64,000 nucleotides of DNA from Tetmemena sp. SeJ-2015 (Eukaryota; Ciliophora; Spirotrichea; Sporadotrichida; Oxytrichidae), in NCBI GenBank assembly GCA_027382625.1, contig JAJKFJ010021574.1, forward strand, positions 124,001 through 188,000, given 5' to 3'. Shown one piece after another: positions 25,001 to 40,300 of the stretch. Under the pieces are notes generated by a model. The model saw only the letters and a program-made list of their open reading frames with translations, did no database searches and had not been told where the DNA came from. The position numbers were made by a program, and so were the translations under genes. Numbering within the stretch: the stretch's first letter is position 1; each line of letters opens with the position of its first letter.

Positions 25001-26002
25001 TCTAGTGGCCGACAATAAGCCATTCGCCGGCAGAGCAATTGCATTTGAAGTTGTAGTAGTTGTATTGGTTTCAATTTTAAATTGAAGATTGATATGGAAG
25101 CCTTCCAGAAGTTGGATCTAAGCAAGAATGAGGCTCAGCAATTAGCTACAGCAAGAACTTAAGAAAAGGCTTCAGCTTAAAATGCGGCAGCTTTACTTTT
25201 TGGAGCAAAGGAGTAGTCAAAGTTGAGTGCTCAAATATCTCGTTCTATCAACAAGATTACATCTACTGTTGAGAGCTTACAAACTCAATCTTATGTGTAT
25301 AGGATTTAATCTAGGGATGCGAAGAATCCATTGAGAAACAGCCAGATAACTCAGGCACTTGGATAGCTAAAGCAAATATCAGAGGAGGCGGCTTAAAAGA
25401 TACAAAGATAAAGTGGCAACACTAATCCTTTCTAGATGGGGTAGGCAGCTGCAAATGCACTTTTCAAAATATCTGAAGATCTTCCATTGATTTTTAAAGT
25501 TCTTAAATTTATAATTAAAAAATAAGGCAAAAGGTTTTTATAATAGGAATATTTTAGTTTTAACTTTCTCTCTTTAAGTTGCTTGTACTAGGGACAAAAA
25601 TTATAATTTACATTATGACCCTTCTTATTCCTATATAGTTAGAGGTGCCATTGAAATTTAAAATTTGTAACAATTTAAATTTTTGGTTCAATCTTATTAA
25701 AGATGATTTAATTTACTTCTCTTCAGGGCTGAACTATGAAGTTTATTTCTTTATGTTTTAATTTAATTTAATTTAAGTTTATATTGACAAAGTAGGCTCC
25801 TTAAAATGAATCTATTTAGCCAAGTAGCACGATGGCCTCGGGTTAGCTTGCACCTGCCAACTAGCAAACAGTTTCATCATAGCACGTGACTGCTCCAGGA
25901 GTGACCACCACAATTAAGAAAAACAAGAACAAGAAGAAGAACAACAAAAAGAAGGCTTCAGCCTAAAAAGCACAAGTGGCTGGCAACCCCTCCACTTAGT
26001 GA
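22001..26002 (+). CDS. large helical protein with CxxC pairs and long poly-Gln region, unknown
   Basis: Starts MSFEQGSSNFEFNLG at 22001. The N-terminal block (EDLKEFSNTWLKLINELEP, YDPARFYSSFNSIVNALFGI, EVFVEANRKLFELSMLEPF) is all-helical. It continues through DLRQIREAQPRFKDLKFLSE and a Gln-rich helix. The middle block has two Cys pairs, CSDCKR near 23870 and VVCSKCILNEIY near 24000, suggesting one zinc site. A Gln-rich region (SQAQPPSVQSQAQLSQAQQD, then QQTKQQLQQQNTLQ) runs from 24540 to 24800. The end is helical (QKLDLSKNEAQQLATARTQ) then Lys-rich (TIKKNKNKKKNNKKKASAQ) before TGA 26000-26002. Three IESs are placed. It could be two genes, since MENSEEAFQVLHTY at 23448 could be a start, but an AATG-pointer join is in frame. 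Not recognised. Confidence 0.5.
22721..22772. other. IES, 52 bp, 9-bp pointer ATAAGTGCA
   Basis: ATAAGTGCA occurs at 22712-22720 and 22764-22772, the longest direct repeat I could place. Excision joins PFMAHEMNKC to KMDLRQIREAQPRF in frame. Confidence 0.88.
23270..23450. other. probable IES, 181 bp, pointer AATG
   Basis: AATG occurs at 23266-23269 and 23447-23450. The insert is markedly AT-rich. Excision joins VKNIESSM to ENSEEAFQVLHTYD in frame. The alternative is an intergenic spacer with a new start at the ATG at 23448. Confidence 0.55.
23562..23581. other. IES, 20 bp, pointer AATG
   Basis: AATG occurs at 23558-23561 and 23578-23581. Excision joins REKKIPTQM to VIKPKSRDAQQPFQNN and shifts into the long downstream frame. 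Confidence 0.7.
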
Positions 26003-26150
26003 TTAACATTCTATCTACGTTTGAGTTTTTTGACTTTGAATAACTTTTTATGTTTTGGAATGCATCATTACTAATTCTCTACGTTAGGGAATAGCTGTCA
26101 AAATTAGTAAGGCAAAATCTTTTATCAATAATTTTAAATTGAGAATCAAA

Positions 26151-27648
26151 ATGGAAAGTTCAACCGGTAAGTATCCTCTCCTGTCATTTATGTTAGCTTT
26201 GCAAAACTAATCCTACTTTTAGATAAGAAGTTCAAGGCCATAAGTGAAGACGAAGAAATGAACGAAGAGCAAGAAGAGGAAAAAGATCAAATTCAAGAGT
26301 AAGTGCAGTCAATACATTCTTATATCATCACATCTTCTGGTGAATATGCTTTCCCAATAATACTTTCGTGACTAAGTAATTTTATAGTTTGATGAGTGGA
26401 CTTGCAGTCAATGAGTAGAAATAACATCATCAACCTCCCGTTCCCTTCCCTCAGCCCAATAAAATGTACACAAAGCCAGTCGATGTGAACTAACCACACA
26501 AGTTCGGCATGAAGAGTGGAAAATTAGGCATCATTAATCTTAAGTATCGATTCATTACTTTATCAACTATGACCCAGTTGCATGGAACGAGTCCTACTTT
26601 GACTCAATGGAGTTGATCGATGGAAGAGTGCCCTACTATATCGCAGGAACTGAAGGCCATGTTTTCCTTTGCATGCATGGAGCCGGTCACTCAGCACTTT
26701 CATTTGCAGCTCTAGCCAAGTAACTAAAGACTGATTCTATTGTGGCTGCATTTGATTTCAGAGGTCATGGAGCTAATACTACTGCGAACCCTACTGACTT
26801 AAGTGAGGCTACCCTAATTATATATAGGATGTAAGAAGATTTAAACTTGTTGTAAATAATCGAAGATGCTTTGGAAGCGATCAGATATACCGCTCAAAGG
26901 TTCCCTGAGCAATCAATCATGATAGTTGGTCATTCAATGGGAGGCTCAATTGCCACTAAGTCGGCATCCAAAGCTCTCAATGATCATAAGGATGAAAGTT
27001 GGTCAAAGCATATCTAAGGTATAAAAGCAATAATAGAATAACTCAATTTTATAGGTCTCTATGTGATCGATGTGGTTGAGGGAAGTGCTATGGATGCTCT
27101 TCCTTTTATGGAGAACATCGTCCTATCCCGCCCCTAAGAGTTTAAAACTATTCAGCAAGTGGTGCAGTACGGAGTAAAGAGCGGCACTATCAAGGATGTT
27201 GAAAGTGCTAAGGTGTCAATGCCAGACTAGGTTAATCGAATTCATGATGCAGCCACTGGCGCAGAGAAGTTTGTATGGAAAACTGATCTTAAAATAAGTA
27301 CTTACGTCTATCAAAGGTTACTTTGAATAATATCTCCTAGCTTCAAAGGCGTTCTGGGAGGATTGGTTCAGGGGATTGACTCAGTGCTTTTTGAATGTGA
27401 GAGTGCCCAAACAACTGCTTCTTGCAAGCTCAGATAGAATGGACAAGGAATTGACAATTGCGCAAATGCAGGGCAAGTTCAAGCTTGTAGTGATTGAGAA
27501 TGTGGGCCACGTGATTCATGAAGATAAGCCACGCCAAGTTGCGTAGACTTTCAGGGAGTTCCTGCAGCAGTTTAGAATTCCAGCCAAATTCTCTCAGCAG
27601 ATGGTCGTTACCTCAATCAGTGGAAAGCAAATAGTTATCAACCACTGA
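26151..27648 (+). CDS. PPME1: protein phosphatase methylesterase 1 (PPME1)
   Basis: ATG at 26151, TGA at 27646-27648. Four GT-AG introns (26167-26222, 26299-26387, 27019-27054, 27298-27340) and one IES give a continuous alpha/beta hydrolase. The order is: acidic head; YDPVAWNESYFDSMELIDG; the oxyanion-type MHGAGHSALSFAAL; FDFRGHGANT; the nucleophile elbow IMIVGHSMGGSIAT (catalytic Ser); VIDVVEGSAMDALPFMENIV with the catalytic Asp region; ESAKVSMPDQV; FWEDWFRGLTQCFL; ELTIAQMQGKFKLVV; and NVGHVIHEDKP with the catalytic His. The enzyme removes the methyl ester from the C-terminal Leu of the PP2A catalytic subunit. All catalytic elements are present, so activity is expected. The intron at 27298-27340 restores the W-K-T-D-L-K junction to the WFRGL block. 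Confidence 0.95.
26533..26564. other. IES, 32 bp, pointer ATC, within PPME1
   Basis: ATC occurs at 26530-26532 and 26562-26564. Excision joins MKSGKLGI to NYDPVAWNESYFDSM, the conserved N-terminal PPME1 block, and corrects the frame. Confidence 0.75.
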
Positions 27649-27882
27649 ACTCCCGAAATATATACACATGCAGATATGCGAGTTATAAATCATTCAATAT
27701 CTTACACTTTTAGTTCACTATTACTCAAAAGATTAAAATCTAATATCTATCTTGTTACTAAGGCTTATATATATTTTCCATACTAGAGGGTTAGATATTT
27801 GTGAATAAAGTAAGAAATTGCAATAATAATTAAAATTTGCAAATATAAATAATTTATCCTAGTTACTTCCTTGTGCATCATA

Positions 27883-29462
27883 ATGTCTCAAACTGTAAGA
27901 TTTTAGTTTAACGGTGAATTTTGATTTTTAGAACTAAAGCTTCGGCGGCGGAGAAGATAAGTTGAAAACATGGGTTTAGATTAGGCAACTTATGAATCTC
28001 TAGAAAAAAAGTTTTAATGAGGTAGGTAGAACTTTCAAAGCCAAAGATCTTCTTTAATTAGGCAATAATTGGAGATGATCAAATTTATCTCACCACCATT
28101 TTTTAAAATTGTCCACTTCTCTTATAAATGAATAGGTTGTTTAAGAGCTGTATGGAGATGAGAAATTAGAAAGATTTAGAAACGAATATGAGAGACTTCA
28201 CTCCCCCCTTTCAAACCTCTTATTAAGCTTAGAAAAGATTAGCTTTAAAGTAAGTTACAACATAAAGCTTTTTTTATTGATATGTGAGTGTAAACGTGAA
28301 ATATATCACTAAACATAATATATTTATTTGATTATCATTCATCTATTAAGAAAAGTTGCTCTGTTTAATCATGTTAATAAATACTATTAATTTGTTGAAT
28401 AAAAAGATCTAGTTAGTTCTCTAAATGCCATTTCAAAATGGAAACAAATTAAACTTTGATAAATTATCTCCCGAATGGAAATACTTTATTACCCAATTAA
28501 GCTGAAAGCTTTCTATATTTTAGGAGTTAATTTTTGCAGCACCTATTTTAAATGAATTTCTTGATTATGAATTAGAGTTTGCATTTATATTTTAGATAAT
28601 TTGTTAAACTAAAAATAGATACCAAGAGCAGAGCGAGACTTTGTCTCAGAATTCAATAAGACTTAAAGCAGCCATAAAAATAAGCAAGGATGACGCAGAG
28701 ACAATTAACATACTTAGGAATGAAGTTGATAAGGCCTGGAAACTTATAGATTAAGTCAGAGAAAAAGAAGCACAGGACAAACTAATTATCCAAAATCTTA
28801 CAAATGAAATTGCTTAACTTAATTTTTTAATTGCTCTCTTAAAGAAGACTGGCGAGTAAGCAAGTGATACATCCATTTAAAGCTCTAATTTAATTAATGA
28901 AATTATTTCAGTCTATAAATAGTTTATTATGTTGATAAATTAATTATAATTTTAAATTTAAATTTATAACTTATGTTTATGCTCTTTATATTATAAAGGT
29001 ATATTTATGTTTTCCCTTTTTTTGCTTAAATGAAAACAAAATTATAAAAAATAATTGTCTTATAAATAGCATGATTTTTTAAATGAATTTAATTGAACAC
29101 GCTTTACAGAGCTCCTAGATAGAGGAACTACAGAAATAAATTGAGAAGCAATCTCTAGAGGATCAACAAACTGATAAGACCATTTTGATTTTTATATATG
29201 CACATATTTTCAATAAATTGATGGACAAGTTAGATGAAAATTTCAACTTAAAATTGCTTCAGAAGCCAGGAAAATTGAAGATCTAAGAGAGTAGATAGTG
29301 GAGGCAGTCAAAGCAGAATTTTAGCAAAGCAAAGCCAGCTCACAGGCAGGCAAAGATCTTAAAACGCTTCAAACTATTCTTGCAGACAAAGAAGATCTTG
29401 TCAAAAAGTTGAGTTAAGATAGGGATTATATTATAGCAGAGATAGATAAATTCAATTTGTGA
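27883..29462 (+). CDS. short, diverged CFAP58 paralogue (possibly a pseudogene)
   Basis: Starts MSQT at 27883, followed by a short intron. Exon blocks match the neighbouring full-length gene: FGGGEDKL...MGLDQATYESLEKKFQ, then VVQELYGDEKLERFRNEYER, then LKAAIKISKDDAETINILRN and EVDKAWKLIDQVREKEAQ. Introns fall at the same places as in CFAP58. It then diverges and ends early with ARKIEDLREQIVEAVKAEFQ, DKEDLVKKLSQDRDYIIAEI and TGA 29460-29462, so about two thirds of CFAP58 is missing. Relative to its neighbour there is a one-base slip before MGLDQ and a disrupted FQ-E exon end near 28017. Base composition is far more AT-rich than the neighbour. It may be a truncated paralogue or a decaying copy. 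Confidence 0.65.
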
Positions 29463-29650
29463 ACAAGCAAATATTTGAACTTAAAATGAGTACTTCAATT
29501 TTTATAAACATGAAAATGAGTGAAGCAAGTACTAATCTTTATTTAATCAGAAATCATTTTAAATTGAAAGAGTATAAAGAAGGGAGTGGGAAAGATTAAT
29601 AAAAATATATTTTAGATAGCGTAGCTATTACACACACACCATACAGCAAA

Positions 29651-32600
29651 ATGGCACAAGTAGTAAGCAATCATTCATTCTTATGTGAATTGTATTAACG
29701 ATAATTTGAATAGGATGGAGGCGGAGGCCTTAGCAATGATTTCGTGGAAATGGGACTCGACCCAGCTTCCTATGAAGCACTAGAGAAGGACTTCTAAGAG
29801 GTAAGATTCTACACAACCAGTAAAATGGCATATCGACTTCATATTTAGACAAAACTTTACTCAAAGCTTACTTTTTCCTCTCTCATTCACCCATAACTGT
29901 CAACTCTCATATTTTAAACATAAATTTCTCATTTAATATGAACTAATCTAATGATAGGTGCTTCAAGAATTGGTGGGAGACCAGAGCATGGAGAGGTTCA
30001 GAAACGAATACGAGAAACTCCACAGAGCGCTCAAGACTTCTTACGAATCTGAAAAACGTCTCGTTAAAAGGTATGTATAAGTAATTTATATCACAAACTT
30101 CAATAAATATGCTCCCTATAATTGTAACCGCACCCCTTGCCTATAAACTTAAATGCAAATCAGTTATTGAAATCTTCACTTCCCTCTCGTTCTTGGAGGA
30201 TGAAAGATATTGAAATGAGAAGGATTGTGAGGGGAGTTTCAAGTTTAGGAGCCCTCATTTTTCTTAATTCAAATTTATTTCGATTAAAATGCAAGTGGTC
30301 GTTAAACCATTAAGTAAACCCATGCTAAAAATGCTGATTGAATTTTCTGAATATGTGTTGAGTTTATTAAATCTGGGAGTAGTATTGAGCTTTAATGAGT
30401 GAAGGAGAGAGGAAGGAGAGTGCTTGTGATTATGATGATTAACTATGACAGCTCTAGAATTACAATGACATTCTATGATTCGAAAACATAGTGTTACTGA
30501 CTACCACAACCTCTCTCCACTCTTCACTCATATCAACTACTAACAATTAGATTCAGTGTTGAATCTTTCCTTAATTTTGCCTCTCACTTGTCATCTAACT
30601 CTGATTGCTTAGATGCAAAGACTTGAACGACACCATTTTGCAGAATGCGGCAAGAGTCAAGGCAGCAATCAAGCTCACTCAGGAAGATTCTCAGACTATC
30701 GCCATCCTCAGAAAGGAAGTCGACAAGGCTTGGAAACTAGTCGAGCAGGCCAAGGAAAAGGAGGAGAAGGCAAGAAAGATCATCCAGGAACTCAGAAACG
30801 AAATTGCTATTCAACTTTTATTGCCCACTTGAACAAGATAGTTGAGCAGGGCAGTGGACTTTCTATTGGTCAGGACAACACCGTCCACAACCTTATGCGT
30901 CAGAAGGAAGAGCTCAACAAGGAGTGCATCCAGAAGACTGAGACCATCAACGACCTCGAAACTCAGAAGACTTCCCTCATGGAGAGAATCCACAAGCTGG
31001 AGAATGACCTCATTAGAGAGAAGGACGACATAGAGAAGCTGCGCCACGAGATTGAGAAGCTCAAAGACGACAAATCTCGTGAAGAGCGCAAGAACAAGTA
31101 CGCTGAGGAGGAGAAGAAGAACCTCCAAGGCACTCTAGTCGACAAGGAAGTCGCCATCGACAAGATGAAGGAGGAGCGTACTCGCAAGGAGGCTGACATA
31201 GACAACCTTAACAAGAAGATCATGAATCTCGAAGCCCAACTCAAGGAGAAGAGCGAGAAGCTTGGCTTGAAAACTGCCGAGTACAAGAAGCTGGAGGAGT
31301 TGGCAGGCTAGTTCGAGAAGGACAAGCACAACCTGATCTAGAAGTTCAACTAGACCGACTTGGAGCTTTCCGAGGCCAGGAACAAGCTAAAGCAACTGGA
31401 GAAGGAGAACAAGAACCTGTTGAGAGAGAACACTCAGATCATGAACGACAGAGACAAGATGTCCAGAGAGAAGATGGAGGCAGTCTCTGAGAAGACCACT
31501 ATCACGATAACCACTTCATTATCTCTGTATTGCAAGTCTATTCAATTTGATAATACTAAGGCTGGAGTGAATGCTTTGACCAGAGAAATCGAGTACCTGA
31601 GAAAGCAAACTGAAGCTGAGAAGTCTAACATCATCAATCTCATTAGAGACAGAGACATGATGAAGAAGAGTATCATTAAGGCTGAGGAGGACAACCAGAA
31701 GAACAAGGAGGAGCTCATTAACCAAATGAACGAGGTCAAGAAGCTCAATGAAGAGAAGAAGGCCGACAAGGAGAACATCGCCAGTTTGCTCAAGAGCATC
31801 GGCAAGCTAGAGAAGGAGAGAGACAAATTCTCTCATGAAGCCAGTAAGGCCAACCCCTAACCTGATGCAGATGGTTGAGGAAGTGAAACTAAAGAAGAAC
31901 CTTATCAGTGAGCTAAAGAAGGAGAACATAGAGTTCGAGGGTAAACTCAAGCAGCAGTAGAATCTGTATGAAGCTGTTCGTTCAGACAGAAATCTCTATT
32001 CCAAGAATCTCATCGAGGCGCAGGATGAAGTGGCTGAGCTAAAGCGTAAGTTCAAGATCGCATCCCATCAGATCTCACAGCTCAAGGATGAAATCGAAGC
32101 AAAGGATCAGGCCTTGACTAACGAGCATCACGACTTAGCTGTTGCCAAGAAGGACATAGATGTGATCAAGGGCAATCTAGAGAGCGAGAAGAAGAAGAAC
32201 GAGGAGGCTAGATAAATCAAGACCAAGCTGGAGAACGAGATCCAGAAGCTGACTTACATCATTAAGGAGGCACATGAGGAGCACGAAAAGCTCAAGAAGG
32301 ATTACCAAAACGTTATCAACGAGAGAGATAAACTTATATTCCCATTAAAGTATAACCATCATTTGAGTAGTGATTTATCTTGGGAACCCAGCTTATCAGA
32401 AGAAACGATGAGTTGGCACTTCTCTATGAGAAGATCAAGATTCTTCAAAGCACTCTTGCCAAGGGAGAGGTCAATACCAGGAGAGACTGGAGGACATCCG
32501 TCTTCTCAAGTTCAAGATTGCTGACTTGAAGTCTGAGCTCAGAATCGTTAAATCCCAAGCCTCTTAGATTGGAGACTTGCGCAAGGAAGTGTACAACCTC

Positions 32601-33206
32601 CAGCAGCAACTGCTCACTGAGAGACTGCAGGTGAAGGCTCTTAGTGAAGAGCTTGAGAACCCACTCAACTACCACAGATGGAGAAAGTTGGAGGGCACTG
32701 ACCCAGATACCTGGGAAATGCTCCAGAAGATTCAAACCCTCCAGAAGCGTTTGATCAAGAAGACTGAGGAGGTGGTTGAGAAAGATGTAGTCATCCAGGA
32801 GAAGGAGAAACTCTACATCGAGTTGAAGAACTTGCTTGCCAGACAGCCAGGACCCGAGGTAGCTGAGCAACTGAGTATCTATCAGCAAAACTTGAAGGAG
32901 AAGACCCGCCAGATGAAGGCCATGGCTGCTGAGCTTAACATGTATCAGGCTCAAGTGAATGAGTACAAGTACGAGATCGAGAGACTTACCAGAGAACTCC
33001 AAGACATGAAGAGAAAGTAATCCTCAAGAGGATTAATTGACGAAGTACATTTTAGACAAAATTATGTTTGAGTTTACTACGAGCAGAAGAGAAGAGAACA
33101 GCAGCAGAGAGAGGCTCAGAAGATGCTCGACAAGGGCAACACCATCAAGCAAATGACTGCTCCAGTCCAGAGATTCACTGGAGGTGGCTTCAACTTGGCT
33201 GTTTGA
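29651..33206 (+). CDS. CFAP58: cilia- and flagella-associated protein 58 (CFAP58/CCDC147)
   Basis: ATG at 29651, TGA at 33204-33206. Introns at 29660-29713, 29801-29957 and 30071-30612. After removing six IESs it is a near-continuous coiled coil of roughly 860 residues, the family size. Diagnostic blocks are EKLHRALKTSYESEKRLVKR, EVDKAWKLVEQAKEKEEKAR, HLNKIVEQGSGLSIGQ, KLKQQQNLYEAVRSDRNLYS, QLIRRNDELALLYEKIKIL, ENPLNYHRWRKLEGTDPD, LARQPGPEVAEQLSIYQQ and YKYEIERLTRELQDMKRKYY. CFAP58 is an axonemal/mastigoneme-associated structural protein needed for motile cilia. Codon use is strongly biased to GAG/AAG/CTC and largely avoids TAA/TAG glutamine, unlike most neighbours, suggesting high expression. 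One base appears missing at 32472 (GTCAA for GTCCAA). Confidence 0.96.
30071..30612 (+). other. 542-bp intron of CFAP58 with an imperfect inverted repeat
   Basis: GTATGT at 30071 and TAG ending at 30612, long for this locus, where other introns are 36-157 bp. The arms ATGAGTGAAGGAGAGAGG at 30395-30412 and its near reverse complement at 30510-30531 (one four-base insertion) could form a stem. The corresponding intron of the upstream paralogue (about 28253-28617) is also long. Confidence 0.6.
30808..30824. other. IES, 17 bp, pointer ATTGC, within CFAP58
   Basis: ATTGC occurs at 30803-30807 and 30820-30824. Excision joins IIQELRNEIA to HLNKIVEQGSGLS, a highly conserved CFAP58 segment also preserved in the upstream paralogue, which lacks the insert. 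This is the cleanest proof of germline organisation in the window. Confidence 0.95.
31501..31557. other. IES, 57 bp, pointer ACT, frame-preserving
   Basis: ACT occurs at 31498-31500 and 31555-31557. The insert is 19 codons with no stop, so a long ORF runs through it. Its translation is Thr/Ser/Leu-rich and breaks the heptad pattern. Excision joins MEAVSEKTT to KAGVNALTREIEYL. Confidence 0.8.
31856..31862. other. very short IES, 7 bp, pointer AACC
   Basis: AACC occurs at 31852-31855 and 31859-31862. Removing seven bases converts a frame that stops at once into HEASKAN-LMQMVEEVKLKK, followed by the conserved KLKQQQNLYEAVRSD block. A polymorphic 7-bp tandem duplication is the alternative. Confidence 0.75.
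32338..32378. other. IES, 41 bp, pointer TTAT, within CFAP58
   Basis: TTAT occurs at 32334-32337 and 32375-32378. Excision restores INERDKLI-LGTQLIRRNDELALL, a family signature. Confidence 0.92.
33020..33076. other. IES, 57 bp, pointer TA, within CFAP58
   Basis: TA occurs at 33018-33019 and 33075-33076. Excision joins RELQDMKRK to YYEQKRREQQQREAQKM, as in the CFAP58 C-terminus. The insert contains an in-frame TGA. With only two bases of repeat, the exact edges rest on the protein match. Confidence 0.8.
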
Positions 33207-33381
33207 GAAACACTACTCTCAAATATGATGGAACCATGTTCGACACTAGCTTGAGATTGATAACTTAAGCTCTTCCTAAAGAATTTAAACTTGCTAATCC
33301 ATTAAATGAAAGCATTTCTGTCTGCTGCTTAGTGATGATGAGGAAAGTGGCTGATTTGAAAATTTTGATTATAAATTAAAA

Positions 33382-37360
<3,979 letters not shown>

Positions 37361-37399
37361 AAGTGTAATGAAAGAAGTAGATTCTAGAGAGTTAGGTAA

Positions 37400-40300
37400 C
37401 TATTTGTGAAATCAAATTCTAAAATAAAGACCGTAAGGTTTATCTGCAGCTGTTGCTTCCTATACATACTTAAACTAAATAACCAAGCAACTAATATCGT
37501 TTTGGTACCCCGATTTTAAAATTTCAAACTTATCATGAACTGCCTTATCTCTAAACTGAATCGGTAATGATCTTCTTTAATTAAGAGTTTAATAATCTAA
37601 ATCAATTTTAGAGTAAGTCCTAAAGATTCTATTTTCTACCTTTATGAGACACTGCCATATGATTTCTCTTATGTTGGACTTAAATGTAATTCTTGGCTTG
37701 ATTATTGCTCCCCTTAGAAGCAAAGCTCTCACTGGTGGCAATATCAGCTTGATCATATTTGGTCCTTTGATTCGTTATATAATAGATAAGAATAATATAT
37801 AATTGAAGAGTTTAAAATATAGGAACTTATGTGCTTGAAATTAGAAGAAGATGGGGCAAGCTTAGAGATTACACTACCATTTCGTGTATCCATTTTGCCT
37901 TGCACATCTTATCTAATGCTTTGGTAAAGGCTCTGAGAGGCTTAGTTTACTTGAGAATTATGCTCGTTGCTTTCATGTTTATCATGCCCTTTTGCTCCTT
38001 AGCTGCGCTAAATTAGTGCCCTAATATCTTCTGGAAGATGATCTCGCGAATCTCTTCTTTAATCCTACGCAATTTGATAATCTTCTGCAGCTGATTAGTC
38101 CTGGTTGACAAAGAATTTGTCATAAACTTGGCGATAATCTCCGCTCTTCAAACTCTAGTTTGAAATACTTTCTTTCTTCTTACTTTGATGAGAGCCAATA
38201 GCCTATTTATTATTCCCTTAAGCATAGTTGCTGTTTCTTCTGTTTACGAGTGCATTAGCATTTAGAATCTACTAGAACTGCTTGATCTTACTGATGGGTT
38301 GCATGTTCAGTGGTTCTAAATTCTGGCTGGAAGTATGTGCACTGTTTTAAATTAAGTTAAGGGCTTATTGTTGAGCTCGGAAATGATGATTATTGTTGTT
38401 GCTAGACATTGTGAAGTTGTGAGTGGGGCCCTGGTTTCTTGAGTTGGAGTAATTAGAAAAGTTTGCGCCAAGGTTAATGTTGGAAAGATACAGACAGTTA
38501 TAAAGGAATAAAATGAGATGAATAGATACGAATGAAGTCTGTTTGAGGAAATTTGCTTTTTCTGTTCTTCTGCTTTCTTCTCCTTAAGTTACCTATTCGC
38601 AGTAAAGGAGTCATTGGTAGATGATTGTTCTTGACTGTGAGAAAACTTGTAGTTTTCCAGTTCTTTGTTGTTAAGTAGTTAGATGTGAATGATTTTGTTC
38701 TTGTCACCTGCCTGTATGGGATAAGGGTGAGGATGAGAGGAGTTATAAATACAAAAATGGTTTCCTTTGCCCTTAAATAGTGGACCTTACAAAACAGATG
38801 AGGAACTCCCCATCGCATTTTTTGAAGGGCTGAGATAAAGTTAGAAAATGAAATTGTCATTTAATGAGGTACCTATTTTGGAGCTTAATTAGTCTTTCTA
38901 ACCCGATCATATTAGCTGGAATGATAGATTGCATTTCTTCATAGCTTTGCTCTGGCTGAAACAGAACTTGGTGACTTCCTAGTCCGACTGAGGCTGCTTC
39001 GTTCATCTCTACAAAATTGCTGCTCTTATTCATCTGGCCCTTTCCTACAATAAAAAGATAAACTTATTCATTCCTTAGATAGGCTTAATATGAGCTGAAC
39101 TTTCAGTATTTCCCTTTTGCGTTTGAGATTATGAAAAAATAAGAGCAAAGATTTATGAATAGGAGGGTATCTGAAGCTTTAGGCATTTGAGGTTTGATTC
39201 TCAGTAATGGGGTGCTTCTTTGTTATCTTGATTCTGAGTGCCATAGAATTCTCATTTTCTTATTCCTGTCTTGCAATAGTTGCTTTTGTAGGTGATTTAT
39301 CAGGCACGGAATTCTAATCTTCTTGTTTATGAGACTAATAGCCTACTCTAAGCATTTGCTCTAAGTTGAAATGGTCACTTGTGCCTGCTTCATTCTTCAC
39401 TGATTGAGCAATGACAGGAGTCAGAGATCCTTGCTTGGCTTTCCTGCCTGTCTAAGAACCAAATTTACTACCACTAATTTAGTCGTCCTAACCTGTGCTA
39501 ATCAACTGCTGAGGCATTTAAAAACATTAATTATGCTCATTGTTTGAAACTAGGGAAGAACAAGTTAATTCCTGGATCGAAGACTCTAATCACCACTCTT
39601 ATCCTGATTATTTTAAATAAAATAAAAGTGATTGGTAGGCTGCTTTTGCTGAGATAGTTTTTCTGTGAGTAAAGAATGCTTTAATTAAATGTATAAATGC
39701 TTTGGAGATGACTTGCTTTACGAATTGTGAACAGAAAAATGATCTAGTAGACTTTCATTTGCTATTTGGCTACTTATTTAGGGCAAGCCACTATTAGCAT
39801 TTCTTTGACTAGAGAAACCTTGCTTTTTTAATTAAGCCTAAAATAGATGAAATTTAATGAGTTATTCTAATTAAAAGTTAAGATTATAATTACTTGTCGT
39901 AGCTCTATCTATTTGAAGACTGTTTACTATTCCTATAAGCAGATATATTTAGATAAATAAGCAAGTTTAACTTGCTAGAAAGAGCCGGGTTGATCAGTTT
40001 ACTTGAGTTCCCGACAAATCCTCTCGATATACTCAGAGTTTCCAAAACTAGCCATGACCCCAGTTTAACCTTTATCTACAGCCAATTGCTACAACCTTTC
40101 TTAGTTTTGTGGCTAAATTCCTTTTTACATTAAGTTACTACTATCAGTTAAGGAAGCATTTGGATTATTAAAATGGCCTAATTGGTTAATCGTAGGCTTA
40201 TCTCTATCTCCAAAGTGTTCAGCTTTTATCTAACCCATGTTTGATGAAACAAGAGTACTGCTATTCTGCTTTATTATTCCATTTTTGTTTTATCCTGAAT

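Noticed and set aside
33018..33076. Treating the CFAP58 insert at 33020-33076 as an intron
   Set aside because: It has a GT but no AG at a position that restores the frame. A TA-pointer excision gives the family sequence exactly.
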